Part shown: positions 1-8,120 of the stretch, piece after piece
How the letters are laid out: each line of letters starts with the position of its first letter
How positions within the stretch are numbered: the first letter of the stretch is position 1
Assembly (NCBI RefSeq): GCF_002858925.1
Contig: NZ_PJRS01000010.1
Coordinates: 186,001-250,000 of the forward strand
Direction of reading: 5' to 3'
DNA: 64,000 bases
Source: Caulobacter zeae
GTDB taxonomy: Bacteria > Pseudomonadota > Alphaproteobacteria > Caulobacterales > Caulobacteraceae
The notes under the pieces: model-generated
Database searches by the model: none
What the model saw: only the letters and a program-made list of their open reading frames with translations
What the model was told of the DNA's origin: nothing
Program-made: the position numbers and the translations under genes

Positions 1-501
1 GAACACCATCACCGCGCCGGGCGTCGGGGCGATCGGGATGCCGAACCGCTCCCAGGCCCTGGCCGTCAGCAGGTTCGAGGGCGTGGCCTCGCGATCCAGC
101 GTGCTGCTGACGCAGTGGCCGACGAAGAGGCCGCACCATGGGATGTCGTCGCCGGTATAGATGTTCTTGAGGCCCTGCTCGGAGGCCCAGTCGAGGATTT
201 CGGGATTGTCGCCCTTGCCGGGCTTCTCGCGCGTGCCGATCAGGCGCCGCGCCTCTTGGAACCAGACCAGGCTGGGGTCGTCGAAGCCGGTCAGGGACGA
301 GGGCGTCGGCGCGGCGGCGGCCGGCGCGCCCTGGAACAGCGCCGCCAGGGTCAGCGGCCCGACCACGCCGTCGGGCTCCAGCCCGTGCCGCCCCTGGAAC
401 CGGCGGACGGCGGCGATGGTCTGGCGACCCCAGATCCCGTCGATCGGCCCCGGCGTGTAGCCGCGTGCGGCCAGTTGCTGCTGGATGTCCTTGATCTTCA
501 T
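1..501 (-). CDS. Peptidoglycan-binding TIGR02594-family protein (C-terminus off window)
   Basis: The ATG is at 501 and 167 codons are read before the window edge cuts the gene. Residues 1-60 form a peptidoglycan-binding type 1 domain (start MKIKDIQQQLAARGYTPGPI, then GIWGRQTIAAVRRFQ). After an Ala/Pro linker, residues about 75-167 match the TIGR02594 / CHAP-like cysteine peptidase fold, with the Cys context DIPWCGLFVGHC carrying the presumed nucleophile. No signal peptide is visible. Proteins of this architecture are cell-wall amidase or endolysin-like enzymes, often of phage origin, but no phage genes are nearby. The catalytic His would lie beyond the window. It is divergent from the next gene. 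Confidence 0.8.
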   Translation of the reverse strand, partial: MKIKDIQQQLAARGYTPGPIDGIWGRQTIAAVRRFQGRHGLEPDGVVGPLTLAALFQGAPAAAAPTPSSLTGFDDPSLVWFQEARRLIGTREKPGKGDNPEILDWASEQGLKNIYTGDDIPWCGLFVGHCVSSTLDREATPSNLLTARAWERFGIPIAPTPGAVMVF

Positions 502-615
502 GGCGCGGCCCCTCTGCGTGGCGCGAATGCGGGAAAGGCGAACATGGCAGATAGTCAACCAAAAGATGCATTCAAGGTCATTGCGCGCAACGCGAAATAG
601 CGGGAGCCTCGCGCC

Positions 616-1329
616 ATGCCGCACACCGCCCTTCCGTTCCTCGTCGCCCTGGGCCTGGCCGCCCCGGCCCTCGCCCAGTCGCCATCGCCCGACACCCCGG
701 CCAACCTGGCGGCCGCCCGCGCGCTGCTGCCGGCCGACGCCGCCCCGACCGCGCACCGGTTCACCCCCGACCACATGCTGGCGGTGATGGGTCGCTTCGA
801 GTTCGGCGACGCCCCAGCGTCCGTCGCGCCCGGCGTCTGCACCCGCCGCATCCACGAGGTCGGCCTGCGCTATCGCCAGCACCCCGGCGGCGGGGATCCG
901 ACGATCGCGCCCGATCCCGACAAGGTCCGCGTCAGAGAGACCCTGGCCGCCGGCGCCGCCTGCCGGGGCGAGAGTCTGGAGGGGTTCGCCACGGTCTCGG
1001 GCGCCACGCGCGAGGAGGCCGCGCAGCTCCTGGCCTGGCTGGTCGACCAGCAGGCCCTGGGCCAGCGCGCCGAGGCCAGCCTGGCCTGCGACACGATCAG
1101 CGGCCCGCCCGCCTGCCCGGAAGGCGAGACGGCCGCCTTCGCCGCCCTGCCGCTGCCCGGCCTCTATCACCTGCGCAAGGACAAGGACGGCCGCTGGAGC
1201 CTGTGGATCAGCCGCCATCCGCGGCCGCTCGGCGACAGCGTTCACCTGATGTACGACGTGTCGGTCGAGCGCGCGCCGGAGGCCCGGCCCAGGATCCTGA
1301 TCCAGGGCCGCATCCCCGCGCCGTTCTAG
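616..1329 (+). CDS. Exported protein of unknown function
   Basis: 237 residues. The first 20 form a cleavable signal peptide ending ALAQ, followed by a Pro/Ala-rich stretch. The mature part holds five Cys (for example in CTRRIHEVGLRY, AACRGES and CDTISGPPACP), consistent with a disulphide-bonded periplasmic protein. I recognise no family. The start ATG at 616 follows GGGAGCC at a usable distance. The stop TAG shares the bases CTAG with the stop of the convergent histidine kinase gene, an overlap of 4 nt. Confidence 0.75.
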   Translation: MPHTALPFLVALGLAAPALAQSPSPDTPANLAAARALLPADAAPTAHRFTPDHMLAVMGRFEFGDAPASVAPGVCTRRIHEVGLRYRQHPGGGDPTIAPDPDKVRVRETLAAGAACRGESLEGFATVSGATREEAAQLLAWLVDQQALGQRAEASLACDTISGPPACPEGETAAFAALPLPGLYHLRKDKDGRWSLWISRHPRPLGDSVHLMYDVSVERAPEARPRILIQGRIPAPF

Positions 1330-2669
1330 CCCGGCAGCCTCATCACCGCCCGCAGGCCGCCCATCGGCGAGCGTTCCAGAACCAGATCGCCGCCCAGTCC
1401 TCGGGCCATGTCGCGGGCAAGCGCCAGGCCCAGCCCCACGCCCTTCTCGTTCTGGTTCCGCGACTCGTCGAGGCGGTTGAAGGGCTTGAAGGCGTCTTCG
1501 TAGCGATCCTCGGGAATGCCGGGGCCGTCGTCGTCGACGATGATGTTCACCCCGCCCGTCAGCCGCGCCTCCAGCGTCACGCGGACGGTGTCGCCATGGG
1601 CGGCGGCGTTCTCGACCAGGTTGGCCAGGGCCCGCTTGAAGGCGCTGGACCGCAGGTTGGCCACGAGGTCCTGTTCGAGCACGGTCTCGACCCGCGCCCC
1701 GCCCCGCTCGGCCGCCGCGCAGACGCCGGCGATCAGCGGGGCCAGTTCGATCTGCTGCAGCGCCTCGCCGCCCTCCCCGCGCGCGAAGGCCAGGTATTCG
1801 TCGATCATGTGCTCCATTTCGGAGAGATCGCGCTTGATGGCCTCGACCTGCGGACCGGGCTCGGAGAGGGCCATCTCCAGCTTCAGCCGGGTCAGCGGCG
1901 TGCGCAGGTCGTGGCTGACGCTGGCCAACAGGGCCGTACGCTGCTCGATGTGGCGCTGGATGCGGGCCTTCATGGCCAGGAACGCCTGGGCCGCCTGGCG
2001 CACCTCGCGCGCGCCGTGCGGCTTGAACTCGTGGTCGGCTCCGCGACCAAAGGCGTCGGCCGCATCGGCCAGGCGCTCGATGGCCCGCACCTGGTTGCGG
2101 ATGAACAGGATGGCGATGGCCGTCAGCAGCATCGTCGCCACCACCATCCACAGGATGAAGATGTGCCCCTGGGTGGCGAAGGCGCGGTCGGTGGGGGCGT
2201 AAATCCGCAGCACGCCTTCCCTGACCTTCACCTGGATCTGGACGTGGGCGGCGTAGCGGTTGGAGGCGTCGAACCAGAACGGCTCGTCCAGCCGCTCCTC
2301 CAGGGCCCGCTGCATCGAGCGGTCGAGCGAGGCGAACATGGCCGGCCGCTTGCCCGTCGGCAGCTCGCGCCCCCTCAGAAGGGCGATGGACAGGTCCATC
2401 GTCTCCTCGGCCCGCTGGGCCATGCGGTCGACGGCGGCGGGGCTGGGGTCGTCCTGGTAGGTGGCCACGGCCCAGGCGATGTCGCCGGCCAGGCCCTCGG
2501 ACAGGCGGCTGTTCACCGTCTCCCAGTGGGCGTCGAAGAACCCCCAGGTGACGGCGATTTGCATCACCGCCACGGGAAGCACGATGATCAGCAGGGACCG
2601 GCCAAACAGCGAGGTCGGCAGCCAGCGCTTGATCTGGCGCGGAATGAACAGGCGGGTGCGCAGGCGCAT
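1326..2669 (-). CDS. EnvZ-like sensor histidine kinase
   Basis: 447 residues of inner-membrane sensor kinase. TM1 lies at about 23-45, a periplasmic sensor at about 46-168, TM2 at about 169-190, a HAMP linker at about 191-243, the HisKA box with phospho-acceptor His253 (SVSHDLRTPLTRLK), and a C-terminal HATPase with N box LANLVENAAAHG, G1 DDDGPGIP and G2 GVGLGLALA. The layout is that of EnvZ-class kinases. It is the last gene of a MarR-regulator-kinase operon and presumably phosphorylates the OmpR-type regulator upstream. A 140-nt palindromic repeat separates the two genes, which could affect kinase expression through mRNA folding. The input signal cannot be read from sequence. Confidence 0.92.
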   Translation of the reverse strand: MRLRTRLFIPRQIKRWLPTSLFGRSLLIIVLPVAVMQIAVTWGFFDAHWETVNSRLSEGLAGDIAWAVATYQDDPSPAAVDRMAQRAEETMDLSIALLRGRELPTGKRPAMFASLDRSMQRALEERLDEPFWFDASNRYAAHVQIQVKVREGVLRIYAPTDRAFATQGHIFILWMVVATMLLTAIAILFIRNQVRAIERLADAADAFGRGADHEFKPHGAREVRQAAQAFLAMKARIQRHIEQRTALLASVSHDLRTPLTRLKLEMALSEPGPQVEAIKRDLSEMEHMIDEYLAFARGEGGEALQQIELAPLIAGVCAAAERGGARVETVLEQDLVANLRSSAFKRALANLVENAAAHGDTVRVTLEARLTGGVNIIVDDDGPGIPEDRYEDAFKPFNRLDESRNQNEKGVGLGLALARDMARGLGGDLVLERSPMGGLRAVMRLPG

Positions 2670-2674
2670 GACTT

Positions 2675-2815
2675 AGATCCTCCCCCTGAAGGAGGAGGCG
2701 ATCACCAAGCGATCGGTGGGGGGAGTGAACGCGAAATCAGCCAACCGTGATGGAAGCTGAAAACGCCCCCCCACCGGCCTTCGGCCGCCTCCCCCACGGG
2801 GGGAGGTTCCTTGCG
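2675..2815. repeat. Palindromic intergenic repeat, family A
   Basis: Two opposed C/G-rich hairpins (CCTCCCCC...GGAGG type, and GGCCTTCGGCCGCC followed by CTCCCCCACGGGGGGAG) flank a less symmetric spacer holding GGAAGCTGAAAACG. The same core and arms recur at 5079-5217 (inverted) and 26985-27117. It fills the gap between the response regulator and kinase genes of one operon, so it is transcribed. Confidence 0.8.
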
Positions 2816-2827
2816 GCATGACCCCCA

Positions 2828-3529
2828 TCAATCCGGCGCCAGCCGATAACCCACCCCCCGCACGGTCTGGAGGTACCGCGGGTTCTTGGGGTCGGGTTCG
2901 ATCTTGCGGCGCAGGCGGGTGACCTGGACGTCGACGGCGCGGCCCGTGGCGTCGGCGGTGTCGCGGGCCAGTTCCAGGCGGTCGACCGGCTCGTGCAGGG
3001 CCCGGGCCAGGCGCCGCAGCAGCGCGACCTCGGCCTCGGTCAGGCGCACCGGCGCGCCGGCGCGGGTCAGTTCGCCGCGATCGGGCATGAAGGCGCAGTC
3101 GCCCATGAGGATCTCCTGCGGGCCCATCGGCTTGGGCGCGGCGCGGCGCAGGATCGACTCGATGCGCAGCAACAGCTCCTGCGGCTCGAACGGCTTGGCC
3201 AGGTAGTCGTCGGCGCCGTGGGTCAGGCCCTCGATGCGGTCGCCGGTGGTGTCGCGCGCGGTCAGCATCAGGATCGGCATGCGGCCGACCTCGCCGCCCT
3301 TGGCCCGCACCCGCCTGGTGAAGGCGAAACCGTCCTCGCCCGGCATCATCACGTCGAGCACCAGCAGATCGAAGTCCATCACCCCGATCAGCCGATCGGC
3401 GTGGGCGGCGTCGGCCGCGGCGCTGACCCGGAAACCGGCGCGGCTGAGGAACTGCTTGAGCAGTTCGCGGATGCGGTCGTCGTCGTCGACCACCAGGAGG
3501 TGGCGGTCGCGTCTTTCCTCGGGGCTCAC
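2828..3529 (-). CDS. OmpR-family response regulator (PetR-like)
   Basis: 233 residues. The receiver domain (about 10-125) has the acidic pocket VVDDDD, phospho-acceptor Asp59 (LLVLDVMMPGEDG) and Lys112 (DYLAKPF). The C-terminal OmpR/PhoB winged helix is about 140-230 and ends RGVGYRLAPD. I chose the GTG at 3529, because AGGGAGG lies six bases upstream and the GTG overlaps the TGA of the marR-type gene (GTGA). A MarR protein directly followed by this regulator resembles the petP-petR arrangement described in Rhodobacter, so PetR-like is a reasonable label. The partner kinase is the next gene. Confidence 0.92.
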   Translation of the reverse strand: MSPEERRDRHLLVVDDDDRIRELLKQFLSRAGFRVSAAADAAHADRLIGVMDFDLLVLDVMMPGEDGFAFTRRVRAKGGEVGRMPILMLTARDTTGDRIEGLTHGADDYLAKPFEPQELLLRIESILRRAAPKPMGPQEILMGDCAFMPDRGELTRAGAPVRLTEAEVALLRRLARALHEPVDRLELARDTADATGRAVDVQVTRLRRKIEPDPKNPRYLQTVRGVGYRLAPD

Positions 3530-4017
3530 AGCGCCTCCCTTCGATTGACGCCCACCCCCTGGCGAGGTCCGGCCAGGGCCGCCAGGATCCGGCGCGCCCC
3601 CGGCACGCCATCCAGCCCTCCCGTGCGGTAGGCGCGCCCCAGAAGCGCCCGCAGCCGCTCGCTGACCCGCGCCTCGAAGGCCTTGCCGGCCTCGGTCAGC
3701 ACGGCCGGACGGCGTCGCGCGTCGAGATCGCCCGAGGCCTTTTCGGCCAGGCCCAGACGCTGGAGGTCCGACAGGGTCTTGCTGGCCGCCTGCTTGGACA
3801 GGCTGGTGAGCTTGGACAGGTCCTGCACGCCGATGCCCGGGCGCCGGCGAAGCAGGAAGGCCGCCCGCCAGTGCGAACGCCCCAGGCCCGGCCCCTCGGT
3901 TTCCAGGACGCCGTCGACCGCCGCCCACAGCGCCGCCTCGGCCAGGAGAATCAACTCCAGGCCGCCGTCGAGCTCCTCCTCGCGCAGGATCAGGCGGGGA
4001 TCGGCGTGTGGCGTCAT
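3526..4017 (-). CDS. MarR-family transcriptional regulator (PetP-like)
   Basis: 163 residues with a winged helix-turn-helix at about 50-115. The recognition region includes GVQDLSKLTSLSKQAASKTL, followed by the wing DLDARRRPAVLTEAG, which is diagnostic of MarR proteins. It is translationally coupled to the response regulator through a 4-nt overlap. The gene is divergent from ilvE with an 80-nt shared control region, so it may regulate itself or ilvE. It has a PetP-like position, but no ligand can be inferred. Confidence 0.88.
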   Translation of the reverse strand: MTPHADPRLILREEELDGGLELILLAEAALWAAVDGVLETEGPGLGRSHWRAAFLLRRRPGIGVQDLSKLTSLSKQAASKTLSDLQRLGLAEKASGDLDARRRPAVLTEAGKAFEARVSERLRALLGRAYRTGGLDGVPGARRILAALAGPRQGVGVNRREAL

Positions 4018-4036
4018 GCTCGGGCGTCCATTTCGT

Positions 4037-4065
4037 TTGACCTTCCGGCTCCTCGGGCGTCTAAG
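4037..4065 (+). promoter_or_regulatory. Candidate sigma-70 promoter for ilvE
   Basis: TTGACC, a 17-nt spacer and TCTAAG lie about 30 nt before the ilvE start. This gives a short leader that contains the strong ribosome binding site AAGGAGGT ten bases ahead of the ATG. The -35 is good and the -10 is poor. Confidence 0.4.
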
Positions 4066-4097
4066 GACCGGGTTCCAAATAAGGAGGTCTTGGACCG

Positions 4098-4988
4098 ATG
4101 TCTCTCGTTCCCTTCGATGATCGCGACGGATGGATCTGGCTGGATGGCCGGTTCGTTCCCTGGCGCGAGGCGAAGGTGCACGTATTGACGCACGGCCTGC
4201 ACTACGCCTCGTCGGTGTTCGAGGGCGAGCGCATGTACGGCGGCGAGATCTTCAAGCTGACCGAGCATACCGAGCGCCTGTTCAAGTCGGCCGAAATCCT
4301 CGATTTCGAGATCCCCTACACGGTGGCCGAGATCGACGAGGCCTGCAAGGCGACGGCCGCCAAGAACGGCCTGTCGGACTGCTACGTGCGCCCGATCGCC
4401 TGGCGCGGCAGCGAGATGATCGGCGTTTCGGCGCAGCAGACCAGGATCCACGTGGCCATCGCCGTGTGGGACTGGCCCAGCTACTTCGACCCGGCGCTGA
4501 AGGCCAAGGGCATCCGCCTGACCTGGGCCAAGTACAATCGCCCCGACCCGAAGACGGCCCCCGTCGCCGCCAAGGCCGCCGGCCTCTACATGATCTGCAC
4601 CATCTCCAAGCACGCCGCGGAGAAGGACGGCTACACCGACGCGATGATGCTGGACTACCGCGGCTACGTGGCCGAGGCGACCGGCGCCAACGTGTTCTTC
4701 GTCAAGGACGGCGTGCTGCACACGCCCAAGCCCGACTGCTTCCTGGACGGCATCACCCGCCGCACGGTGATCGAGATCGCCAAGGGCCAGGGCGTCGAGG
4801 TGGTCGAGCGCCACATCGAGAAGGAAGAGCTGGCCGGCTTCTCCGAGTGCTTCATCGTCGGCACCGCCGCCGAGGTCACCCCGGTGGCCGAGATCGGCGA
4901 ATTCACCTTCACGCCCGGCAAGCTGTCGCTGGGCCTGATGGACGCCTACGCCGCCCTGGTGCGCCGCGAGGAAGTCGTCCCGGCGTAA
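4098..4988 (+). CDS. ilvE: Branched-chain amino acid aminotransferase
   Basis: 296 residues of a fold-type IV PLP aminotransferase that transfers the amino group between glutamate and the keto acids of Leu, Ile and Val. The PLP lysine is Lys159 (VAAKAAGLYM). The PLP-site glutamate is Glu193 (VAEATGANVF), matching the E. coli IlvE positions. The N-terminal HGLHYASSVFEGERMY is the usual substrate-pocket motif. Length is normal for the family. The ATG at 4098 is preceded by AAGGAGGT. It is transcribed alone and ends at a strong terminator. Confidence 0.95.
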   Translation: MSLVPFDDRDGWIWLDGRFVPWREAKVHVLTHGLHYASSVFEGERMYGGEIFKLTEHTERLFKSAEILDFEIPYTVAEIDEACKATAAKNGLSDCYVRPIAWRGSEMIGVSAQQTRIHVAIAVWDWPSYFDPALKAKGIRLTWAKYNRPDPKTAPVAAKAAGLYMICTISKHAAEKDGYTDAMMLDYRGYVAEATGANVFFVKDGVLHTPKPDCFLDGITRRTVIEIAKGQGVEVVERHIEKEELAGFSECFIVGTAAEVTPVAEIGEFTFTPGKLSLGLMDAYAALVRREEVVPA

Positions 4989-5014
4989 GGCCTGGTTCGA
5001 GCTTTGAATTGAAG

Positions 5015-5046
5015 ACCCCGGGGCGGAAACGCTCCGGGGTTTTTCT
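5015..5046 (+). terminator. Intrinsic terminator after ilvE
   Basis: The hairpin ACCCCGG-GGCG-GAAA-CGC-T-CCGGGGT with a GNRA-type loop is followed directly by TTTTTC, 27 nt past the ilvE stop. Confidence 0.9.
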
Positions 5047-5078
5047 TTGGGCGAGCCGCCTTCGGACGCTGCGCCTTC

Positions 5079-5217
5079 AAGGAACCTCCCCCTCTGGGGG
5101 AGGCGGCCGAAGGCCGGCGGGGGGGCCGTTTTCAGCTTCCGGAACGTTGGAGACAGCAAAACTCCCCCCCAACAGATCGCTGCGCGATCGCCTCCCCCAC
5201 AGGGGGAGGTTCCTCAA
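5079..5217. repeat. Palindromic intergenic repeat, family A
   Basis: Outer arms GGAACCTCCCCCTCTGGGGG and its counterpart ending GGGGGAGGTTCC bracket the inner palindromes CGGCCGAAGGCCGG and CGATCGCTGCGCGATCG. The spacer has CGTTTTCAGCTTCC, the reverse complement of the core seen at 2675-2815. It lies between convergent genes. Confidence 0.8.
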
Positions 5218-5222
5218 GCCGA

Positions 5223-5882
5223 TCAGTCCGTCACGCCGACCGTCGCCACCAGCCAGCCGCCGCCCCACGGCGTGTTGACCACGGCCTCGTCGTGAACCTG
5301 GCCCATGGCCTTCAGCGTCCGCCAAAGGCGCAGCGGCTTCAGCGACAGCCACATGGTCAGGCCCACGGCGCCGCCGGGCGCCAGCATCGACCGATAGTGG
5401 TCGATCAGCGGCTCGACCTGCCCCAAATGCTCGATGCACTCGGAGAACACCACCACGTCGAAGGTCTCGTCGGTGCTGAACGTGCGGCCGTCGCCCAGCA
5501 GCATCTGGACCTGGCCCGAGGCGATCTCGGCCGACAGGCGCTCTTGCCCCGTCGCCACCGCCGGCTCGGAGAAGTCGACGCCCACATAGCGGGCGGGGCG
5601 GTGGTTGCGCAGGGCCTCGAAGAACACACCCTCGCCGGCCCCGATCTCGAGCACGCGGGGGCTGGGCCAGCGGTCGGCGATCATGGCCGCCAGCAACCGG
5701 TGATGATGGCGCTGGTCCGAGCGATGCAGGCGATCGTAGACGCCGTCGCGATACTCCTGGTCCCAGCGCTCGACCGGGGCGGCGCGGAAGGCCTCGCCCT
5801 TGCGCTTCTCCATCAGGTCGCCCAGCCACGGACGATCCAGCGACGCCATCTCGATGAAGCGCCGCCAGCGCAGATAGACCAT
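5223..5882 (-). CDS. Class I SAM-dependent methyltransferase
   Basis: 219 residues. The Rossmann motif I is RVLEIGAGEGVFFEAL, motif II ends in the acidic YVGVDFSEP, and FDVVVFSECIEHL is the post-motif typical of Methyltransf_11/25 enzymes acting on small molecules or lipids. The N-terminal 60 residues are basic and Trp/Arg-rich. The ATG at 5882 (MVYLRWRRF) is the best start, with GGGGGAAG just upstream; further upstream the frame runs into repeat DNA. The substrate is not identifiable from neighbours. Confidence 0.8.
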   Translation of the reverse strand: MVYLRWRRFIEMASLDRPWLGDLMEKRKGEAFRAAPVERWDQEYRDGVYDRLHRSDQRHHHRLLAAMIADRWPSPRVLEIGAGEGVFFEALRNHRPARYVGVDFSEPAVATGQERLSAEIASGQVQMLLGDGRTFSTDETFDVVVFSECIEHLGQVEPLIDHYRSMLAPGGAVGLTMWLSLKPLRLWRTLKAMGQVHDEAVVNTPWGGGWLVATVGVTD

Positions 5883-5957
5883 GACTTCCCCCAGAGCGGG
5901 GGACGCAAGCCCCCGAAGGCGGCGGATGATGACGGGCAGAAAGCTTGGCCACAAGTC

Positions 5958-6098
5958 TGCGTTTCGCCCCCTTCCCCCTTGATGGGGGAAGGGTCGGGGA
6001 TGGGGGTGGCGCGGCGGCTGGACCGGATACGGCGCTGCAACTTCGACCGCCGTGGTCCCCGCCCTGCCCCTCCCCCATAAAGGGGGGAGGGATCCAGG
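5958..6098. repeat. Palindromic intergenic repeat, family A-like
   Basis: The outer hairpins CCCCTTCCCCCTTGATGGGG and CCCCTCCCCCATAAAGGGGG enclose about 90 nt with an inner imperfect dyad around GGCGCGGCGG. It resembles family A in architecture but has a different spacer. It occupies most of the gap between the methyltransferase and the TPR gene. Confidence 0.65.
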
Positions 6099-6102
6099 GT
6101 CT

Positions 6103-7104
6103 CTACCCCGCGACCCGCGCCTCGATCTCTTCCAGGCGCGCGCGTGTCGCGACCAGATCCAGGCCGAAGCGGGCCGGGTCGGCGGCGGCCAGGCGCGCGG
6201 TGACGTCGTAGCTCTCGCGGTAGAGGTCCAGGGCCCGCATGCGGTGGCCGCGATCCTCGCGCAGGTCGGCCAGCCGCTCCAGCGCCACCGACAGCGCCCG
6301 CTGCGCGCCGGGATCGGCGGCTTCGCGGCCGCCGGGCGAACGGCGCAGGGCCAGCGCCTCCTCGAAGGCGGCAAGCGCTTCGTTCAGGCGGCCTTCCGCC
6401 TCGGCGGTGTCGCCCACCCCGGCCAGGGCCCCGGCCAGAAGCTCGTCCGCCGACGGATCATTGGGCTGCGCCTTCCTGACCATACGGGCGTAGGAGACGG
6501 CCTCCTCATAGGCCTCGGCGGCGTCGTCATGACGGCCTTGGGCGGCGGCGAAGTCGCCCAGGTCGCGATAGGCGATCGTCCGTTCGCGGTCGCTTTCGGC
6601 GACCCGGACCAGCCGGGCCAGCACCCGGGCGGCCGGATTCCAGGCCTCCGAGCCGCACAGGGCCAGCATCTCGGCCCGCAGGATCTCGAACTCGGTGGCG
6701 CCGACCGGCGTCGATGCGGGCGCGGCTTGAACGGCGGGAGCGATCGTCATGGGCGCCGCTATAGCCGAAACCGGCGCGGCGGGCTCGGGCCGATCCATCT
6801 GAGGCCCGTCCATCTGGGGCCCGTCCATGTCGAAGGGTTTGGTCAGGGAACGCTCGCCCCCGCGAGCGCTCCCTTTCCTGCGTCGCGTCCCCCGACGCGA
6901 CGTCCCCTTGCGGGGCAGCAGGGCGGCGACGAGAAGGATTCCCCCCAACGTCATCGCCGCCCAGCCGGCGGTCGTCCGATGCGGCTCGAACGGGCCGAGA
7001 TCCCAGCTTAGGGCCCACGTCCCCAGCGTGCCCAGGCCTGAGATCACGTATCCCGACGTCGTCAGGATCAGCCCCAAGATGATCCCTACGATGCGAGCCA
7101 GCAT
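6103..7104 (-). CDS. Membrane-anchored TPR protein
   Basis: 333 residues. Two membrane helices (about 4-32 and 47-64) are followed by a basic segment KGTSRRGTRRRKG and a Pro/Ala linker that carries a short tandem repeat (MDGPQMDGPQMDRP). The rest (about 140-333) is helical with TPR-like pairs such as RDLGDFAAAQGRHDDAAEAY and GDTAEAEGRLNEALAAFEEA. The basic stretch after TM2 suggests the TPR domain faces the cytoplasm. It is likely a scaffold with unknown partners. Confidence 0.75.
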   Translation of the reverse strand: MLARIVGIILGLILTTSGYVISGLGTLGTWALSWDLGPFEPHRTTAGWAAMTLGGILLVAALLPRKGTSRRGTRRRKGSARGGERSLTKPFDMDGPQMDGPQMDRPEPAAPVSAIAAPMTIAPAVQAAPASTPVGATEFEILRAEMLALCGSEAWNPAARVLARLVRVAESDRERTIAYRDLGDFAAAQGRHDDAAEAYEEAVSYARMVRKAQPNDPSADELLAGALAGVGDTAEAEGRLNEALAAFEEALALRRSPGGREAADPGAQRALSVALERLADLREDRGHRMRALDLYRESYDVTARLAAADPARFGLDLVATRARLEEIEARVAG

Positions 7105-7243
7105 GTCGCCCCCTCCACGACTTACTTCCGCCAGGGGCGGAAAGTCATAGGACCGGGCGACCGGCGTCGAGCATACTCGCCCGTCAGGGGAACGTTGATA
7201 ACCTGGAAGTCGCCCGCGCGGGCGCCGACGGCCGTTCCTGCCT

Positions 7244-7657
7244 CTAAATCAACCACGTGCGCGGCCTGGGATAGGCTTCGCCGCGCACGAGGAAGGCGAT
7301 TCCGGCGATGCAACGGACGACGAACCAGAGGCTGATCGCCGAGATGATCGCCACCCCCGCGATGATCATCGGCACGCCGATCAGCACCAGCGACAGCGGG
7401 ATGCCGAACAGCACCAGCGCCCCGCCGAGCAGGAACCAGGCGATCGACAGCCAGAAGGTGCGGATCGCGAACGTATAGTGGCTCTCGTTGATCGGCCCGG
7501 CCTGGCCGCGCTGCACGTAGGCGACGATCAGGCCGATGAAGAAGGTCAGGCCGTTGCTGAAGCCCAGCAGGTAGAGGCCGTAGACAACGGCTGGGACGAT
7601 CTTGTCCTCGGAGTGGCGCTCGACCTGCGGGGCGACGGAGGGGGCAAGGTCGCTCAT
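7244..7657 (-). CDS. DUF4870-type four-helix membrane protein (copy 2)
   Basis: 137 residues with three to four hydrophobic helices and the family core SHYTFAIRTFWLSIAW. It ends GEAYPRPRTWLI. It is a close paralogue of the gene immediately upstream at 7664-8032, sharing the same core and the C-terminal EAYPxPRxW motif, so the pair arose by tandem duplication. It starts six bases after its neighbour's stop. The function of this family is not known. Confidence 0.82.
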   Translation of the reverse strand: MSDLAPSVAPQVERHSEDKIVPAVVYGLYLLGFSNGLTFFIGLIVAYVQRGQAGPINESHYTFAIRTFWLSIAWFLLGGALVLFGIPLSLVLIGVPMIIAGVAIISAISLWFVVRCIAGIAFLVRGEAYPRPRTWLI

Positions 7658-7663
7658 CGGGCC

Positions 7664-8032
7664 TCAGAGCATCCAGTTGCGGGGCGTCGGATAGGCCTCG
7701 CCCTTCAGCAGCCACGACAGGCCGACGATCGCGCGCACGGTCACCCAGATGCCCACGGCGATCAAGATCAGGGCGCCGATGCCGATGATCAGGGTCAGCA
7801 CGCCGACCAGGCCGAACAGCAGCGACAGCCAGAAGGTGCGGATCTGGAAGACATAGTGGCTCTGCAGCCATTCGGGCGCCGAGGCCTTGGAGACATAGGC
7901 CAGGATCACGCCGATGACCGGCGAGATGCCCGTCACCCAGCCGGCGATGTAGCAGGCATAGGCGATGATCGGCAGGGTCTTGTCGTCCTGCGGGGTGGGC
8001 GGGACGGCGGGGTCGGGCTGAACGTCGGTCAC
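7664..8032 (-). CDS. DUF4870-type four-helix membrane protein (copy 1)
   Basis: 122 residues. The core SHYVFQIRTFWLSLLFGL lies between hydrophobic helices and the end is GEAYPTPRNWML. The start is GTG at 8032, with AGGAAG six bases upstream. It is first in a two-gene operon with its paralogue. The N-terminal 20 residues are Asp/Pro-rich and probably cytoplasmic. Confidence 0.82.
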   Translation of the reverse strand: MTDVQPDPAVPPTPQDDKTLPIIAYACYIAGWVTGISPVIGVILAYVSKASAPEWLQSHYVFQIRTFWLSLLFGLVGVLTLIIGIGALILIAVGIWVTVRAIVGLSWLLKGEAYPTPRNWML

Positions 8033-8120
8033 GGGCTTCCTGGATCGAGAGGCGATGTTTGACGGATGCTCGCCAAAAACGCGCGCCGATGCAAATGAAG
8101 CTTAGGAAAGGACGGCCTAG

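Noticed and set aside
544-600. An 18-codon ORF (MADSQPKDAFKVIARNAK) just before the 616 gene
   Set aside because: Has a possible ribosome binding site but is very short and lies in the control region; nothing beyond the open frame supports it.
1203-2750. A 515-codon open frame opposite the histidine kinase, and many similar long antisense frames across the window
   Set aside because: High GC makes long antisense frames common. The kinase has full domain motifs, while these have His/Gly/Arg-rich repetitive composition and no family features.
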